Shown: positions 19,592 to 30,687 of the stretch, piece after piece | Position numbering within the stretch: position 1 is the stretch's first letter | Layout: the number at the start of each line of letters is the position of its first letter | The notes under the pieces: generated by a model | The model's input: only the letters and a program-made list of their open reading frames with translations | Told to the model about the DNA's origin: nothing | Databases searched by the model: none | NCBI GenBank assembly: GCA_030068145.1 | Contig: JAPJBO010000207.1 | Coordinates: 186,001-250,000, forward strand | Source: Diplonema papillatum | Taxonomy: Eukaryota; Euglenozoa; Diplonemea; Diplonemida; Diplonemidae | DNA length: 64,000 nt | Direction: 5' to 3' | Program-made: the position numbers and the translations under genes

Positions 19592-21779
19592 GTCTGACGT
19601 TAGGCTGACTTTAGGCTTGACTTTAGGCTGACTTTAGGCTGACTTTAGGTTGACTTTAGGCTGACTTTAGGTTGACTTTAGGTTGACTTTAGGTTGACTT
19701 TAGGTTGACTTTAGGTTGACTTTAGGTTGACTTTAGGTTGACTTTAGGTTGACTTTAGGTTGACTTTAGGCTGACTTTAGGTTGACTTTAGGTTGACTTT
19801 AGGTTGACTTTAGGTTGACTTTAGGCTGACTTTAGACTTTAGGCTGACTTTAGGCTGACTTTAGGTTGACTTTAGGTTGACTTTAGGCTGACTTTAGGTT
19901 GACTTTAGGTTGACTTTAGGTTGACTTTAGGCTGACTTTAGGTTGACTTTAGGCTGACTTTAGGCTGACTTTAGGCTGACTTTAGGCTGACTTTAGGCTG
20001 ACTTTAGGTTGACTTTAGGTTGACTTTAGGTTGACTTTAGGTTGACTTTAGGCTGACTTTAGGTTGACTTTAGGCTGACTTTAGGTTGACTTTAGGCTGA
20101 CTTTAGGTTGACTTTAGGCTGACTTTAGTCTGACTTTAGGTTGACTTTAGGCTGACTTTAGTCTGACTTTAGGTTGACTTTAGGCTGACTTTAGGCTGAC
20201 TTTAGGCTGACTTTAGTCTGACTTTAGTCTGACTTTAGGTTGACTTTAGGCTGACTTTAGTCTGACTTTAGGTTGACTTTAGGCTGACTTTAGGCTGACT
20301 TTAGGCTGACTTTAGGTTGACTTTAGGCTGACTTTAGGCTGACTTTAGGCTGACTTTAGGTCTGACTTTAGGCTGACTTTAGGCTGACTTTAGGCTGACT
20401 TTAGGCTGACTTTAGGCTGACTTTAGGCTGACTTTAGGCTGACTTTAGGCTGACTTTAGGCTGACTTTAGGCTGACTTTAGGTTGACTTTAGGCTGACTT
20501 TAGGCTGACTTTAGTCTGACTTTAGGTTGACTTTAGGCTGACTTTAGGCTGACTTTAGTCTGACTTTAGGTTGACTTTAGGCTGACTTTAGGCTGACTTT
20601 AGGCTGACTTTAGTCTGACTTTAGGTTGACTTTAGGCTGACTTTAGGTTGACTTTAGGCTGACTTTAGGCTGACTTTAGGCTGACTTTAGGCTGACTTTA
20701 GTCTGACTTTAGTCTGACTTTAGGTTGACTTTAGGCTGACTTTAGGCTGACTTTAGTCTGACTTTAGGTTGACTTTAGTCTGACTTTAGGTTGACTTTAG
20801 GCTGACTTTAGTCTGACTTTAGGCTGACTTTAGGCTGACTTTAGTCTGACTTTAGTCTGACTTTAGGCTGACTTTAGGCTGACTTTAGGTTGACTTTAGG
20901 CTGACTTTAGTCTGACTTTAGGTTGACTTTAGGCTGACTTTAGGCTGACTTTAGTCTGACTTTAGGTTGACTTTAGGCTGACTTTAGGTTGACTTTAGGC
21001 TGACTTTAGTCTGACTTTAGGTTGACTTTAGGCTGACTTTAGGCTGACTTTAGGCTGACTTTAGGCTGACTTTAGTCTGACTTTAGTCTGACTTTAGGTT
21101 GACTTTAGGCTGACTTTAGGCTGACTTTAGTCTGACTTTAGGTTGACTTTAGTCTGACTTTAGTCTGACTTTAGGCTGACTTTAGTCTGACTTTAGGTTG
21201 ACTTTAGGCTGACTTTAGGCTGACTTTAGTCTGACTTTAGTCTGACTTTAGGTTGACTTTAGTCTGACTTTAGGTTGACTTTAGGCTGACTTTAGTCTGA
21301 CTTTAGGTTGACTTTAGGCTGACTTTAGGCTGACTTTAGTCTGACTTTAGGTTGACTTTAGTCTGACTTTAGGTTGACTTTAGGCTGACTTTAGTCTGAC
21401 TTTAGGTTGACTTTAGGCTGACTTTAGGCTGACTTTAGTCTGACTTTAGTCTGACTTTAGGCTGACTTTAGGCTGACTTTAGTCTGACTTTAGGTTGACT
21501 TTAGGCTGACTTTAGTCTGACTTTAGGTTGACTTTAGGCTGACTTTAGGTTGACTTTAGGCTGACTTTAGGTTGACTTTAGGCTGACTTTAGGTTGACTT
21601 TAGTCTGACTTTAGGTTGACTTTAGGCTGACTTTAGTCTGACTTTAGGTTGACTTTAGGCTGACTTTAGTCTGACTTTAGGTTGACTTTAGGCTGACTTT
21701 AGTCTGACTTTAGGTTGACTTTAGGCTGACTTTAGTCTGACTTTAGGTTGACTTTAGGCTGACTTTAGGCTGACTTTAG
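19592..21779. repeat. 11-bp satellite GGCTGACTTTA, about 199 units
   Basis: 2.19 kb of an 11-bp unit in three main versions that differ at two positions (GGCT, GGTT and GTCT before GACTTTA). The GTCT version is absent from the first ~0.5 kb and becomes frequent after about 20120. One unit with an internal deletion lies near 19830. On the minus (gene) strand the array reads CCTAAAGTCAG and ends about 40 bp before the e8 acceptor. Confidence 0.95.
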
Positions 21780-21873
21780 GGAAATCTAAGGTCAGATCCC
21801 GAGAGTCAGACCCTGGCCCACAGGGGGAGCCTCGCGTCCATTAGGCTGAGAGGAAAATGGATGCTCAGGATAC

Positions 21874-22048
21874 CTGGCAACAGCGGCGACAGCCCGGAGC
21901 GCTGCTTCATCTTTAGGGGCGAGGCTTCGGGCAAGCACTCGAAGTCTTCATCCGCTACGGCTTCTATAGACGGGGGATCGAGGTGCGGCTTCCCGTGCTC
22001 TTCAAGCTCCGTGGTGCCCCCTTCCCCCGGGACCGCCGTGCCGGGCAT
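21874..22048 (-). CDS. Exon e7: short linker exon
   Basis: 175 nt, phase 0 to 1, exactly what is needed to join e6 (ends phase 0) to e8 (starts after one base). The translation is MPGTAVPGEGGTTELEEHG, then PPSIEAVADEDFECLPEASP and LKMKQRSGLSPLLPG. The acceptor is TCCCCGCAG/ATG and the donor TTGCCAG/GTATCC. No domain is recognised; the acidic and proline-rich make-up resembles e8. It lies on the far side of the 11-bp satellite. Identification rests on composition, splice sites and phase. Confidence 0.6.
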
Positions 22049-22142
22049 CTGCGGGGACGCGCCCAGCACGAGAGCGCTTTCCCGTCTCGACTTGCCCCTT
22101 TCCCTCAGTGTTGTGAGGTCCCTATTTTCAGCGTTTTTCTAG

Positions 22143-22400
22143 AGTTGAGAATCCGGGATTTTTAGAGTCTCCGGGTGACCTTCGTCGAATGTGTTCTTTT
22201 AAAGCTAATACGTACTGGGTGGGTTTGGGGGGGCATGCATGGCTTCTTTCGTGTACACTTTACTTGCTCGCTTTGGCAAGTCAGGTTCAAAAAAGTGGGG
22301 TGGTTCAGAGTCTCCGTTGACCACTGAGGCTGGAGTCGGGTAGTGAACGGGATGTACGTGCACTGCCCCTAACACTAAACTAGGTGTGCACCCCATGTAC
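22143..22400 (+). repeat. Dispersed repeat B with a longer 3' part
   Basis: Starts TAGAGTTGAGAATCCGGGAT about 92 bp upstream (gene sense) of the e7 acceptor. It continues through TTTCGTGTACACTTTACTTG, also the core of the 94-bp array at 10.2 kb, to GTGGTTCAGAGTCTCCG. Confidence 0.6.
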
Positions 22401-24960
22401 TACCGGTATACTACAACCGAGCCCTTTCGACAATGGCCACCCGGAGTTCACCCGAAAGAGGTCGGTGTCACTATTACAGCAAGGTCTAACAGGGTCCATC
22501 GCTATACCCTGGAGCTTCATAGAATTGCTTGGAGCTGTCTATCCCGTACCACTACAGCATGGTCTAACAAGGGTCCATCCCTGTACCCTGGAGCTTCATA
22601 GAATTGCTTGAAGCTGTCAATCACAGTGTACCACGGTACAGCATGGGCTATCAGGTCCATCCCTGTACCCTGCAGCTCCACTACATTTTTGCACTTTACT
22701 GAGGGAATAGGAGCAAGACGCACAAGACGCATGGCTAGATGAGCGCGACCACCTCGAATCGACACCAGGAGAAATCGGGTGGAGCTGACTTGACTCTACG
22801 ACTAGTAATATCCGGTAATATTCCGGTAAAAGGTAGCACTCCTGAACTAGCCCGAACCAACAGGATCAAAGACGGTCAGGCACACCTTTTCTAGTATTTA
22901 AGCTGAAAGGGCAGAAGCTCTTGCGGGTTTGCGTCGACTTGAAGTCGTGTGCTATCACTCGATTGACCTGTTTCATCCACACACCGCTGCTATTGCTAGC
23001 GTCGGTTCTTTTCTCGGTCAATTGTATCCACCTCATTGGTTTCCAACTGGGCCCAAAAAGGCACCTTCCCCGCGTAGATTGCCACCGATTTAATGAGCCG
23101 TCTGCAGACCCACTGTTAATCCATTTACTCGGAGACTTGCATGGCGTAATCCTTGAACAAGGATACGGCTACTGACAGGATCGCTTGACGCTGTCTGTTC
23201 CCTCTGCGCAAGGACGAAAAGTCGAGTGGCCTAATTCTGGATGAAGAGCGAGAGACGAGGGAGGAGGCATCGTGAGATCGTTGTGTACTTAGGAAGAAGA
23301 AAAAGAAGAACAAGAACAAGAGGAAGCAACAAGGAAGTAATGCGTAGTTTTGTTTTATTCTTTTACTTGTTAGTTGTCGACAACTTGTTTTGTGTTGAGG
23401 TGTCATTCAGATGTAAATCTAAAGCCGCCCACGTCAAATTTTGTTAAGCAGCGGCTGCCAAAACTTGCCGTGACACCTATGATCAAAGTAAGTAGGAAAG
23501 GAGAAAGGTTGCTTAAAAAAAAAGAAATGGGGGTAGGTGATACTTTTTCGACCCTCGTACACAGGCGCGCCAGGTAGGTGCTGGGCTAATTTCGGTCTGG
23601 GCTTGGGCATTGCAGTAAAGCAGTTTGAAGTGAAGAAAGAAATGCTCGGAGGCGCCGGTGCTCACTAGTTCGGCATTTCACGCTCACGTGCACGTAGGAC
23701 TTTGACTTGCGTGTGCATGTTTGATGCCCGCAAGGCGAGTGACAACACGAATACAGTGCTCTCTTTATTTTTGGGTTAAAGTTCGCTTGAGATTCCGGGA
23801 TTTCAGAGTTCTCCGGGCGACCTTTGTTAAATGCGTTCTCTTAAAGTGAGTGAGGGCTCTATGGGTGCCGGTTGTTTAGCGTTATTTGTGGATTAGAAGG
23901 TCGGTATTTTAAAGTCTCCGGTTGACCGTAGAGGCTTGAGTACGGCGGGGGGTTGAGAAAAGTGAGAGGGTGCAGCTCGTTTCGGGTGTTGTGTCACTCC
24001 GTTGTGAAACCTTGTGAAGTCCCCTAACGTGCTTGGGATTGGGTAGGGTGTGGTCGTTCTGCTACGGCGTGAAAAGCCAGGAAGTTTCGACGCTAATCTT
24101 CGACTCTTGATTAAGTTCACCGGGTTGCGTGCTCGTCAGGAAGATCCCTGTTTCTTTGGTGTGCACTTTGATTATGAGCAATAACTAGCCATGTCCGGGA
24201 CTGATTGTGACCAGCGAAACTCCCCTTGGTTGGCGGGCTTCGCAGCACGCAGGCAACTACGAATTCTTAGTACCCACCACGCGTTGATAAACGAGCGGCC
24301 TACCCCCTGAGTGGTTTCTTTTGCTGCGAAAGCAGGTGTGCGTGTTCCGAAAGAATCCCCCATGGTAATGGTGCTCTAGGTTAATGGAACGGCGCGGGTG
24401 CTCGGAAGAAAAAGAGAGTGTAAAGACGGTTGATTGAAAAGCGGTAAAAGCTAAAAGGGGGACCAACGAACAGGGGAAGAGACATCAGGCCGTTCATTTT
24501 GGGTTTCCGACGATCCCGTACGTGAGCCGGTCCGTCCCAAGCTCTTGAAACTGCATCGAAGTGCCTGCCGCTGCTTATCACAGTGAATCACGGTTCACCA
24601 CGGTCTATCAGGTCCATCCCTAGTCCCTAGAGCTGCATCGAATTGCCCGGCGCTGTATTCTTCGGTCTATCACGGTCTATCAAGAGGGGATGGACCGGCT
24701 CACCCGTACGGACGTACTGATAGGTCTTTCAACACATTTGCCTGTTGTGACGGTGCCTTGTGCATTACGACGGTGTGGGAACTCTTGCCGCACGCAGGTC
24801 CTGCAAGTCGTTTAGCGTTATTTGTGGAGTAGAAGGTCATCTTTGACAGGGCCACGGCTCGCTCCGCGCCCACGGCGCAACGACTTGCGCCCGCCGTAGT
24901 AGTACGGGATAGTAGTGGGGCGACCGGATACTCCTCGGAGAGATGGTCCCTGCACTCTAA
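22400..24960. other. Intron region without a recognised gene
   Basis: Contains three imperfect repeats of GGTCCATCCCTGTACCCTGG / AGCTTCATAGAATTGCTTG (22480-22680, with remnants near 24610). It also holds one arm of an inverted pair (22730-22900, see 31755-31960), a copy of the TTGTTAGTTGTCGACAAC segment (23340-23460, shared with 5400 and 8200) and a repeat-B copy at 23775. Open frames are short and lack domain or codon character. Confidence 0.6.
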
Positions 24961-24963
24961 CTC

Positions 24964-25106
<143 letters not shown>

Positions 25107-25559
25107 GCATTTACACCCGCAATACGGATGTGGCACACCATTTACAGGAGTTGCACTTTCGCATTTTTGGTGCTAAATGATTGTTGCACCGATGGTGGCG
25201 CAGCCGGGGGCGTTCTGACTGGCGGACGAGACCGCCTGGCAGGCGTGTGTTGACACGTTGTTTCGCGGGCTCTCCTCCTTTTGGCAATAGCCCGCCCTAT
25301 GGCGGCGGCTAGCATCTTTACAGAGAATCTCAACTCCCACTGAACATAGGGTACGTCGTGCGGATATTCAGGCACGGCATCGTTCCAGCTGTTACGGGCG
25401 CAGATTGTTTCCAGCTTGCCCAACATCCACTCGGTCTTCCGTCCAGCCGCAAAGCGTGGGCGGTGGGTACAACCCGGCTTAGCCGGCGCACCAAAACAGC
25501 GGAGGGAACAGACCCCCTGCCGCCACTTCCCAGGGAAGGAGGCGACTCCTGAGTCGGCG

Positions 25560-26830
25560 CAGCACAAAATGATAAGGAAACCCCCCGACCACACAAACGA
25601 CCGCCCAAACACTCCCCCATCCGGTGGGGAGTCCGTCGTGTGTGTGTAAGCCTTCGCGGGCATCGCTATTCGACCACAAGACAGCAGGCAGGTCTGCGAC
25701 CGACTGCTTCGGGCCCGGGTTACACGACTGGTGTTGCGCAGCTGCAAGAATTCGTCCTTATTTATTTTCCGCGTGGATACCGATTTCCCAAACTAAAGCA
25801 TCAAGGCGTGGCGCACCTTGGGGCTTGGCGCTCGCGCTGAACACAAGCTCGTCGAGACGGTCAGCCGCAGGGCAGAGCGGAGGGGGTTGTGACACTGAGC
25901 TGCCTCCGACTCAAGCTTGGCAAGCTGTGGTTGACCGTCACGTTCCTGGACCAGGAGCGGCGTTTTTCTTTTTTCTTTTTCTTCTTCTTCTTCTTCCGCG
26001 TGGATACTGCCGGCAGGGGACTTTAGCTCTTTGTCTGACCGAGCAAAAAAGCCGGTTTCAGCCAAAAACCCGGTTTTGGGGCTCTGCGGTGCCTGTGGGT
26101 GTCTGAGTGCCTGGAACCGTCGCCCCGCGCACGTGAACAAAGGGACGGAGGGGGGTGGTGGGATATAAGCTTGCGGTGGTGGTGGTGTGCACGTCTATCA
26201 AACTACGGAGTGGTAAGTGAAAAGCTTCGAATTGCAGTGACACACCGTGACGCGCCACGTATCTGCAGTCACTGTACAGTACAGTACAGTACAGGGGCCA
26301 CTTGAAATCATAATTTACAAATTATTTTTATTTTTTTGAAAAACCAAAACCGGAAAAACCCGGTTCCTGAAACCGGGAAACCGGGTTTCCAAAGTCCCCT
26401 GATACTGCGCGCAGCGGGAACGATTTTATGCAAAATCAACACGAATTCGCCTATATTTAGCACCAGAATGCGAAAGTGCCGCTCCTGTATATGCAAGTGA
26501 ATGAATGGCGTGCAACACCCGCATTGCGGGTGTGAATGCAAAAATGAAAACCCCCGACGCAGCGGGAACGATTTTACGCAAGATCAACACGAATTCGCCT
26601 ATATTTAGCACCAAAACGCAAAAGGGCCGCTCCTGTATATGCAAGTGCATGAATGTTGTGCAACACCCGTATTGCGGGCGTAAATGCGAAAATGAAAACC
26701 CCCGACCACGCAAACGACCGCACAAACACTGCACTCCCCCATCTTAAGCCTTCGTAGGCATCGCCACTCGACCTCAAGACAGCAGGTCTGCGACCGACTG
26801 CTTCGGACCCGAGTTTACACGACACGCGGA
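25560..26830. repeat. Duplicated segment with two tandem ~153-bp units
   Basis: 25565-25745 (CCCCCGACCACACAAACGAC ... ACAGCAGGCAGGTCTGCGAC) recurs at 26698-26825. Two units of about 153 bp, each with GGGAACGATTTTATGCAAAA and a hairpin CACCCGCATTGCGGGTG, occupy about 26405-26710. A related end is at 25100-25170. No gene is identified. Confidence 0.6.
25782..25994 (-). mobile_element. Dispersed repeat A, copy 2, flanked by a 14-bp direct repeat
   Basis: Reverse-oriented relative of 370-600. TTCCGCGTGGATAC stands at both ends (near 25768 and 25995), as expected for a target-site duplication. A pyrimidine-rich tract (CTTTTTCTTCTTCTTCTTC) sits next to the right-hand copy. No coding capacity. A retroposed short element is the simplest reading. 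Confidence 0.65.
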
Positions 26831-26861
26831 ATTGCGACAGTACTGCCCGGTGCTGCGCACT

Positions 26862-27075
26862 TTTGTTCTTCGCTTACACCACCGCGTGTTGTTTTCTCAC
26901 TCAGGACTTTGACCTGTTGTGTTTGTGTGATTTGTCGTGTAGGGGTAGACCCGCATGACCTCACGTCCGTTCAACACATGGTTCGGTAGTTACAGCACTT
27001 GGGATCCCTTCTGTTCTTTGTCGGGCAGCATCGTCGAGCATTTCCTTTCATGGTGGCGCTTCTGTAAAAAAAATA
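26862..27075 (+). repeat. Dispersed repeat D, copy 2
   Basis: About 97% like 8268-8478 by eye, ending CTGTAAAAAAAATAAG. Confidence 0.65.
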
Positions 27076-27614
27076 AGAGCTCGTCACTCGCACAACCGCG
27101 GCTGATACAAAACTAATGATGATGATGACGGGAAGAGAGAGTTGTTTTCGTTGAACGCAGTGCCTGATCGTTTTACGTAAAGCTGGATTCAGGACGCAAG
27201 TGAAAACGCCACGGTTTGCGGCGACGAGCTTCTCATTTCCTCCAACATTTCATGTCTGGTAAAAAAAATAGCAAGAAGCTCTGGTTCTGGAAGTGAGGTT
27301 GCGGTTCTCTGGTCGGCCACTGCAAAGACTGTCTCTAGGAAGGGACGACGAAGAAGGAAGGGTATTGAATCTCTGACGTGTTGATGCCTGGCTTCGTGGA
27401 AACGGGCAGGGCAAGAAGAAGTGTCATGAGAAACAGAGGAGGAGGGCGCTCTATTAGGACGGAGATTCTTTTTTTTTCCAGCCAGTATCAAAACCCAGCC
27501 CGCCCCGAAGGCGGTTCGATGCTCTTTTTTTTTAGGCAGGTTTTCTCCACCGGCGGAAGTAGCTTGCTTGGGATGGCATTTATTTTTCGTTTCGGTGTAT
27601 TTCTTCTCTTTCCC

Positions 27615-27907
27615 CCCCCCCCCCCCCGGGCTTCCTTTTTACCCCTGCAAACCCGTGAATAGGTGCTACGGGAGTATCTGGCAACCGCTGCTTAACAGTG
27701 CTCACGTGGGCGGTGTCTTCGGACAGCACCTCGTGATGTTCGCATCACAAAACAAAGAAGACAGTGAAATGGTCGTTACCTGGTCGGGTTTCGCTCGCGA
27801 CCGTTTCCTGAACAATCCTTCACTAAATCCGCGGTTAAATAACCTGGCCTCAGTGGTGCAAGCACCACGCGCTCTTCAAACCCAAGAAACATTTTCCCCC
27901 CTATATA
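27615..27907 (+). mobile_element. Internally deleted derivative of the non-LTR element, left part
   Basis: Begins CCCGGGCTTCCTTTTTACCC, the 5' end region of the full element at 55.05-55.08 kb. It carries the first ~25 codons (PCKPVNRCYGSIWQPLLN), then jumps at the shared 8-mer TGCTTAAC into the element's 3' untranslated region (GTGCTCACGTGGGCGG). About 5.7 kb of body is missing. It ends at a C tract where a TIR element has inserted; the rest resumes at 29428. It cannot encode reverse transcriptase and would depend on the full element. Confidence 0.85.
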
Positions 27908-29427
27908 CACGGTGAACTCCAGCCTCTGAGATGGAGTTAAATCGGGAGGTCCGAAAAGGGCATGTGCCACACCCGCAAAGGGCATGTGCCACACCCGCAA
28001 AGGGCATGTGCCACACCCGCAAAGGGCATGTGCCACACCCGCAAAGGGCATGTGCCACACCCGAAAAGCGGGTGTGGACACCCGCAAAGCGGGTGTGAAA
28101 GTTGGATTTTCGTGTGTAAAGGTTGCGGATCTGTCCCAGACAGGCTTTCGCGGAAAACAAACAGTTTTGATTTGCGATTGCCTGCACCGCAATGCGCGTA
28201 GTAATCTAGCCCGTATCGTTCTTTGTGAGCAGCTTGCCGCAATGAAAACCAACTTCGTCTTTCGTGGGGGGCCCTATACGGCGTTCCGGTTTGCGGGTGG
28301 AACTGGAACGATTCGTGTGTGCAACTGCGAGGCGCCGACAGCCCCCCCACAACTGCCGCTGTTTGTGCCAGACAAGAACCTCACCAAGAACCTCGTGCAG
28401 AGAGCTCAGAATTGGAGGAAGCGGGTGATAGCGATGCAGCAGAGGAGTGTGAGGAGAAAGCAGACGACGAAGAAGACGAAGACGAAGAAGAAGACGAAGA
28501 GGAAGAGGAAGAAGAAACGGAAACATATTTGCCGTGCGACTTTTGTGGCAAAAAAGCTGTGGAATCCTCGATGGCTGCCCATATCGACGCAGCACATCGC
28601 GACCGCATTCAATGCCACTGCATGGCTGAATGCCCTGCATGTCGTGTAAAAGTAAAGGCAGCTGGAATGAGTCAGCATGTCCAAAAAAAGCATCCTGCTC
28701 TCTTCGATGAGCCTCTTCGATGCAAGCTGTGCTGGAGAAAGCTTGGATCAAAGGGTGCGTGGACACGGCACATCCGCCAGCACATGACATAACTTGCTCT
28801 GATCGAAGACTTGATCTGTCCTTCCTTCCTTTGTAAGTTCCCACAAAGTTATGCTATGTTTGTTTTATCGCCGGTTGTTCTCGAGTTCTTTTTCTCCTTG
28901 TTGTTGTCCACCTGCTGACGCAAAATCCAGACCGCCGCCACAAGAAATCCCCTACAGTCTGCAGTTTGGGGGTCCACACAACGGTGGATAACGGTGGAAC
29001 CCCACGATCTGTCAAGTTCCGATTCACTGCTGTTGCACTACATCAAGAAAAGGTAGACACAGCAAAAAACCCCAATACAAAAACATGGCCCCAGTAACAA
29101 GCGAAACTGGCCCAACCCCATGAGAGAAGGGCACTGGGAGTCGTATTCTGAGGTAATTCAATTAACAAACATAATCCAGAGGGGGTTGAGGTTCAAAAGG
29201 AACATGTTGCATTCCAAAAGAAACAAGGCCGGTCCAGAATACCGATGAGAACCAAGGTATTTCCACCGAAATCCCCTGTTTCCACACCCGCTTTGCGGGT
29301 GTCACATGCCCTTTGCGGGTGTGGCACATGCCCTTTGCGGGTGTGGCACATGCCCTTTGCGGGTGTGACCACACCCTCTCCTAGGACCTCCCGATCCACT
29401 CCAGCTCAGAGGCTGGAGTTCACCGTG
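27908..29427. mobile_element. 1.5-kb TIR element with subterminal repeats, carrying a C2H2 zinc-finger gene
   Basis: Inverted ends start CACGGTGAACTCCAGCC and match for about 23 bp, with further matching blocks (ATCGGGAGGTCC). TA lies on each side. Inside the left end are five tandem copies of a 22-bp unit (GGGCATGTGCCACACCCGC plus AAA); inside the right end are three to four inverted copies. The full non-LTR element at 49.06 kb shows the empty site (C tract then CAGGCTATTTTCAC). No transposase is recognised, so the element may be non-autonomous or of an unfamiliar type. Confidence 0.75.
28319..28792 (+). CDS. C2H2 zinc-finger protein inside the TIR element
   Basis: An acidic stretch (EEADDEEDE-type, about residues 40-68) precedes three C2H2 fingers: CDFC...HIDAAH, CPAC...HVQKKH and CKLC...HIRQH, each CxxC-x12-H-x3/4-H. 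The stop follows at 28793. Such fingers normally bind DNA or RNA in the nucleus. The frame has no ATG at its 5' end (the open stretch begins at GTG). An overlapping frame (27984-28649) carries plausible upstream sequence (CNCEAPTAPPQLPLFVPDKN), so an intron or frameshift may join the two. The location between inverted subterminal repeats suggests it binds them (inference). Confidence 0.65.
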   Translation: MQLRGADSPPTTAAVCARQEPHQEPRAESSELEEAGDSDAAEECEEKADDEEDEDEEEDEEEEEEETETYLPCDFCGKKAVESSMAAHIDAAHRDRIQCHCMAECPACRVKVKAAGMSQHVQKKHPALFDEPLRCKLCWRKLGSKGAWTRHIRQHMT

Positions 29428-29655
29428 TACAGGCTATTTTCACTGTGGAGGGGGGACGCTACCTGTCACTCTCTAAGGTGGTCACCACGGTGGGTGGTCA
29501 GAAAAAAAAAATTTTTTTTGGCCCAAATACCCCAAAAACCACACTTTGAAAATTTTTTGTGGGCCCACTTTTGCCAGGGAATTTTGACCATTTCACCTTA
29601 GAGAATTCGACCACCCAGTCTCCAAGGCAACTGCACTGTGGAAGGGGGGGGGGGG
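29428..29655 (+). mobile_element. Internally deleted derivative of the non-LTR element, right part
   Basis: CAGGCTATTTTCACTGTGGA through TCTAAGGTGGTCACCACGG, a run of A then T, to TTTCACCTTAGAG and CACTGTGGAAGGGGGG. The same sequence closes the full element at about 48835-49060. CTCTAAGGTG and CACCTTAGAG form an internal inverted repeat. Confidence 0.8.
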
Positions 29656-29739
29656 TCCCTTGCAAAGTCGTTGGGGGCCCTCAGGGTAGTGTCAGCACTG
29701 CCCCCCCCCCCCCCCCCCCAACGATGGCGATTAGTGCCG

Positions 29740-30660
29740 TACTAGCACACCGCGCTCTTGCTGGCAGGCGTGCTCGACCGGTGCGGTGTTGCTTGGCACC
29801 TGCTTGGGTGCGAAAGCGTTGAAGCAAATAGGCCACCAGCTGCAACCTGCAACAGAAAATACGTGCTGCAACCCCAGACGAGGCCATTCTGACAGGCCGC
29901 CATGGGGGTGCAGTGATACCGTCTTCGTCTGCAAGCATTCACATTGGCACCAATCAAGAACAATTGTTGCCCGATGCTTTCGTGGCTACTCTCACTAGCG
30001 AGAATGAGTGCAGTTTCACCTTTTCCGTTTGCAGCGTTCACGTTGGCACCGGCCAAAACCAAATCTTTCACGATGCTCAGTCATGGCGATTAGTGCCGTA
30101 CTAGCACACCGCGCTCTTGCTGGCAGGCGTGCTCGACCGGTGCGGTGTTGCTTGGCGCCTGCTTGGGTGCGAAAGCGTTGAAGCAAATAGGCCACCAGCT
30201 GCAACCTGCAACAGAAAATACGTGCTGCAACCCCAGACGAGGCCATTCTGACAGGCCGCCATGGGTGCAGCGATACCGTCTACGTCTGCAAGCATTCGCA
30301 TTGGCACCAATCAAGAACAATTGTTGCCCGATGCTTTCGTGGCCACTCTCACTGGCGAGAATGAGTGCAGTTTCACCTTTTCCGTTTGCAGCGTTCACGT
30401 TGGCACCAGCCAAAACCAAATATTTCACGATGCTTTCGTGGCCAGTCATGGGCTCTGTGGTCCAGCGTTCAACAACAATTCTGTTTTCGCGTTCTTCAGA
30501 AGCCGGCTGTTCGTTGGTCTCCGGGAGTCTCTTTGCTCCGTGCGACACCACCAGAGATCGTATGGCGGGCGTGTGTTGTTTGGTACCTGCTTGGGTGCGA
30601 AAGCTTTGCAGCAGAAAAGCCACCAGCTGCAACCCAACAGAAAATACGTGCTGCAACCCC
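29740..30660 (-). pseudogene. Two tandem copies of an ankyrin-repeat fragment
   Basis: Each copy encodes LVLAGANVNAANGKGETALI, LASESGHESIGQQLFLIGAN and NA, a clear ankyrin repeat (GHxxIxxxLLxxGANVNAxxxxGxTAL). The next repeat (DVDGIAAPMAACQNGL) continues in another frame, so both copies are frameshifted. They are nearly identical over about 340 bp; the right-hand copy has an extra partial unit after a shared GGGTTGCAGCACGTATTTTC segment. It is probably a decayed host or transposon-borne exon. Confidence 0.7.
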
Positions 30661-30687
30661 AGACGAGCGAGTCATGGGCCCTAGCGT

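Noticed and set aside
19592-21779. Telomere-like array because units contain TTTAGG
   Set aside because: The unit is 11 bp with internal TGAC, the array is interstitial in an intron, and no end structure is present.
25142-25747. 201-codon minus-strand frame
   Set aside because: No domain, heavily overlapped by duplicated non-coding repeats, and the same segment is rearranged at 26.7 kb.
27957-28070. Regular 22-bp repeats resembling a CRISPR array
   Set aside because: Units are directly adjacent without unique spacers, recur inverted at the other end of a TIR element, and the genome is eukaryotic.
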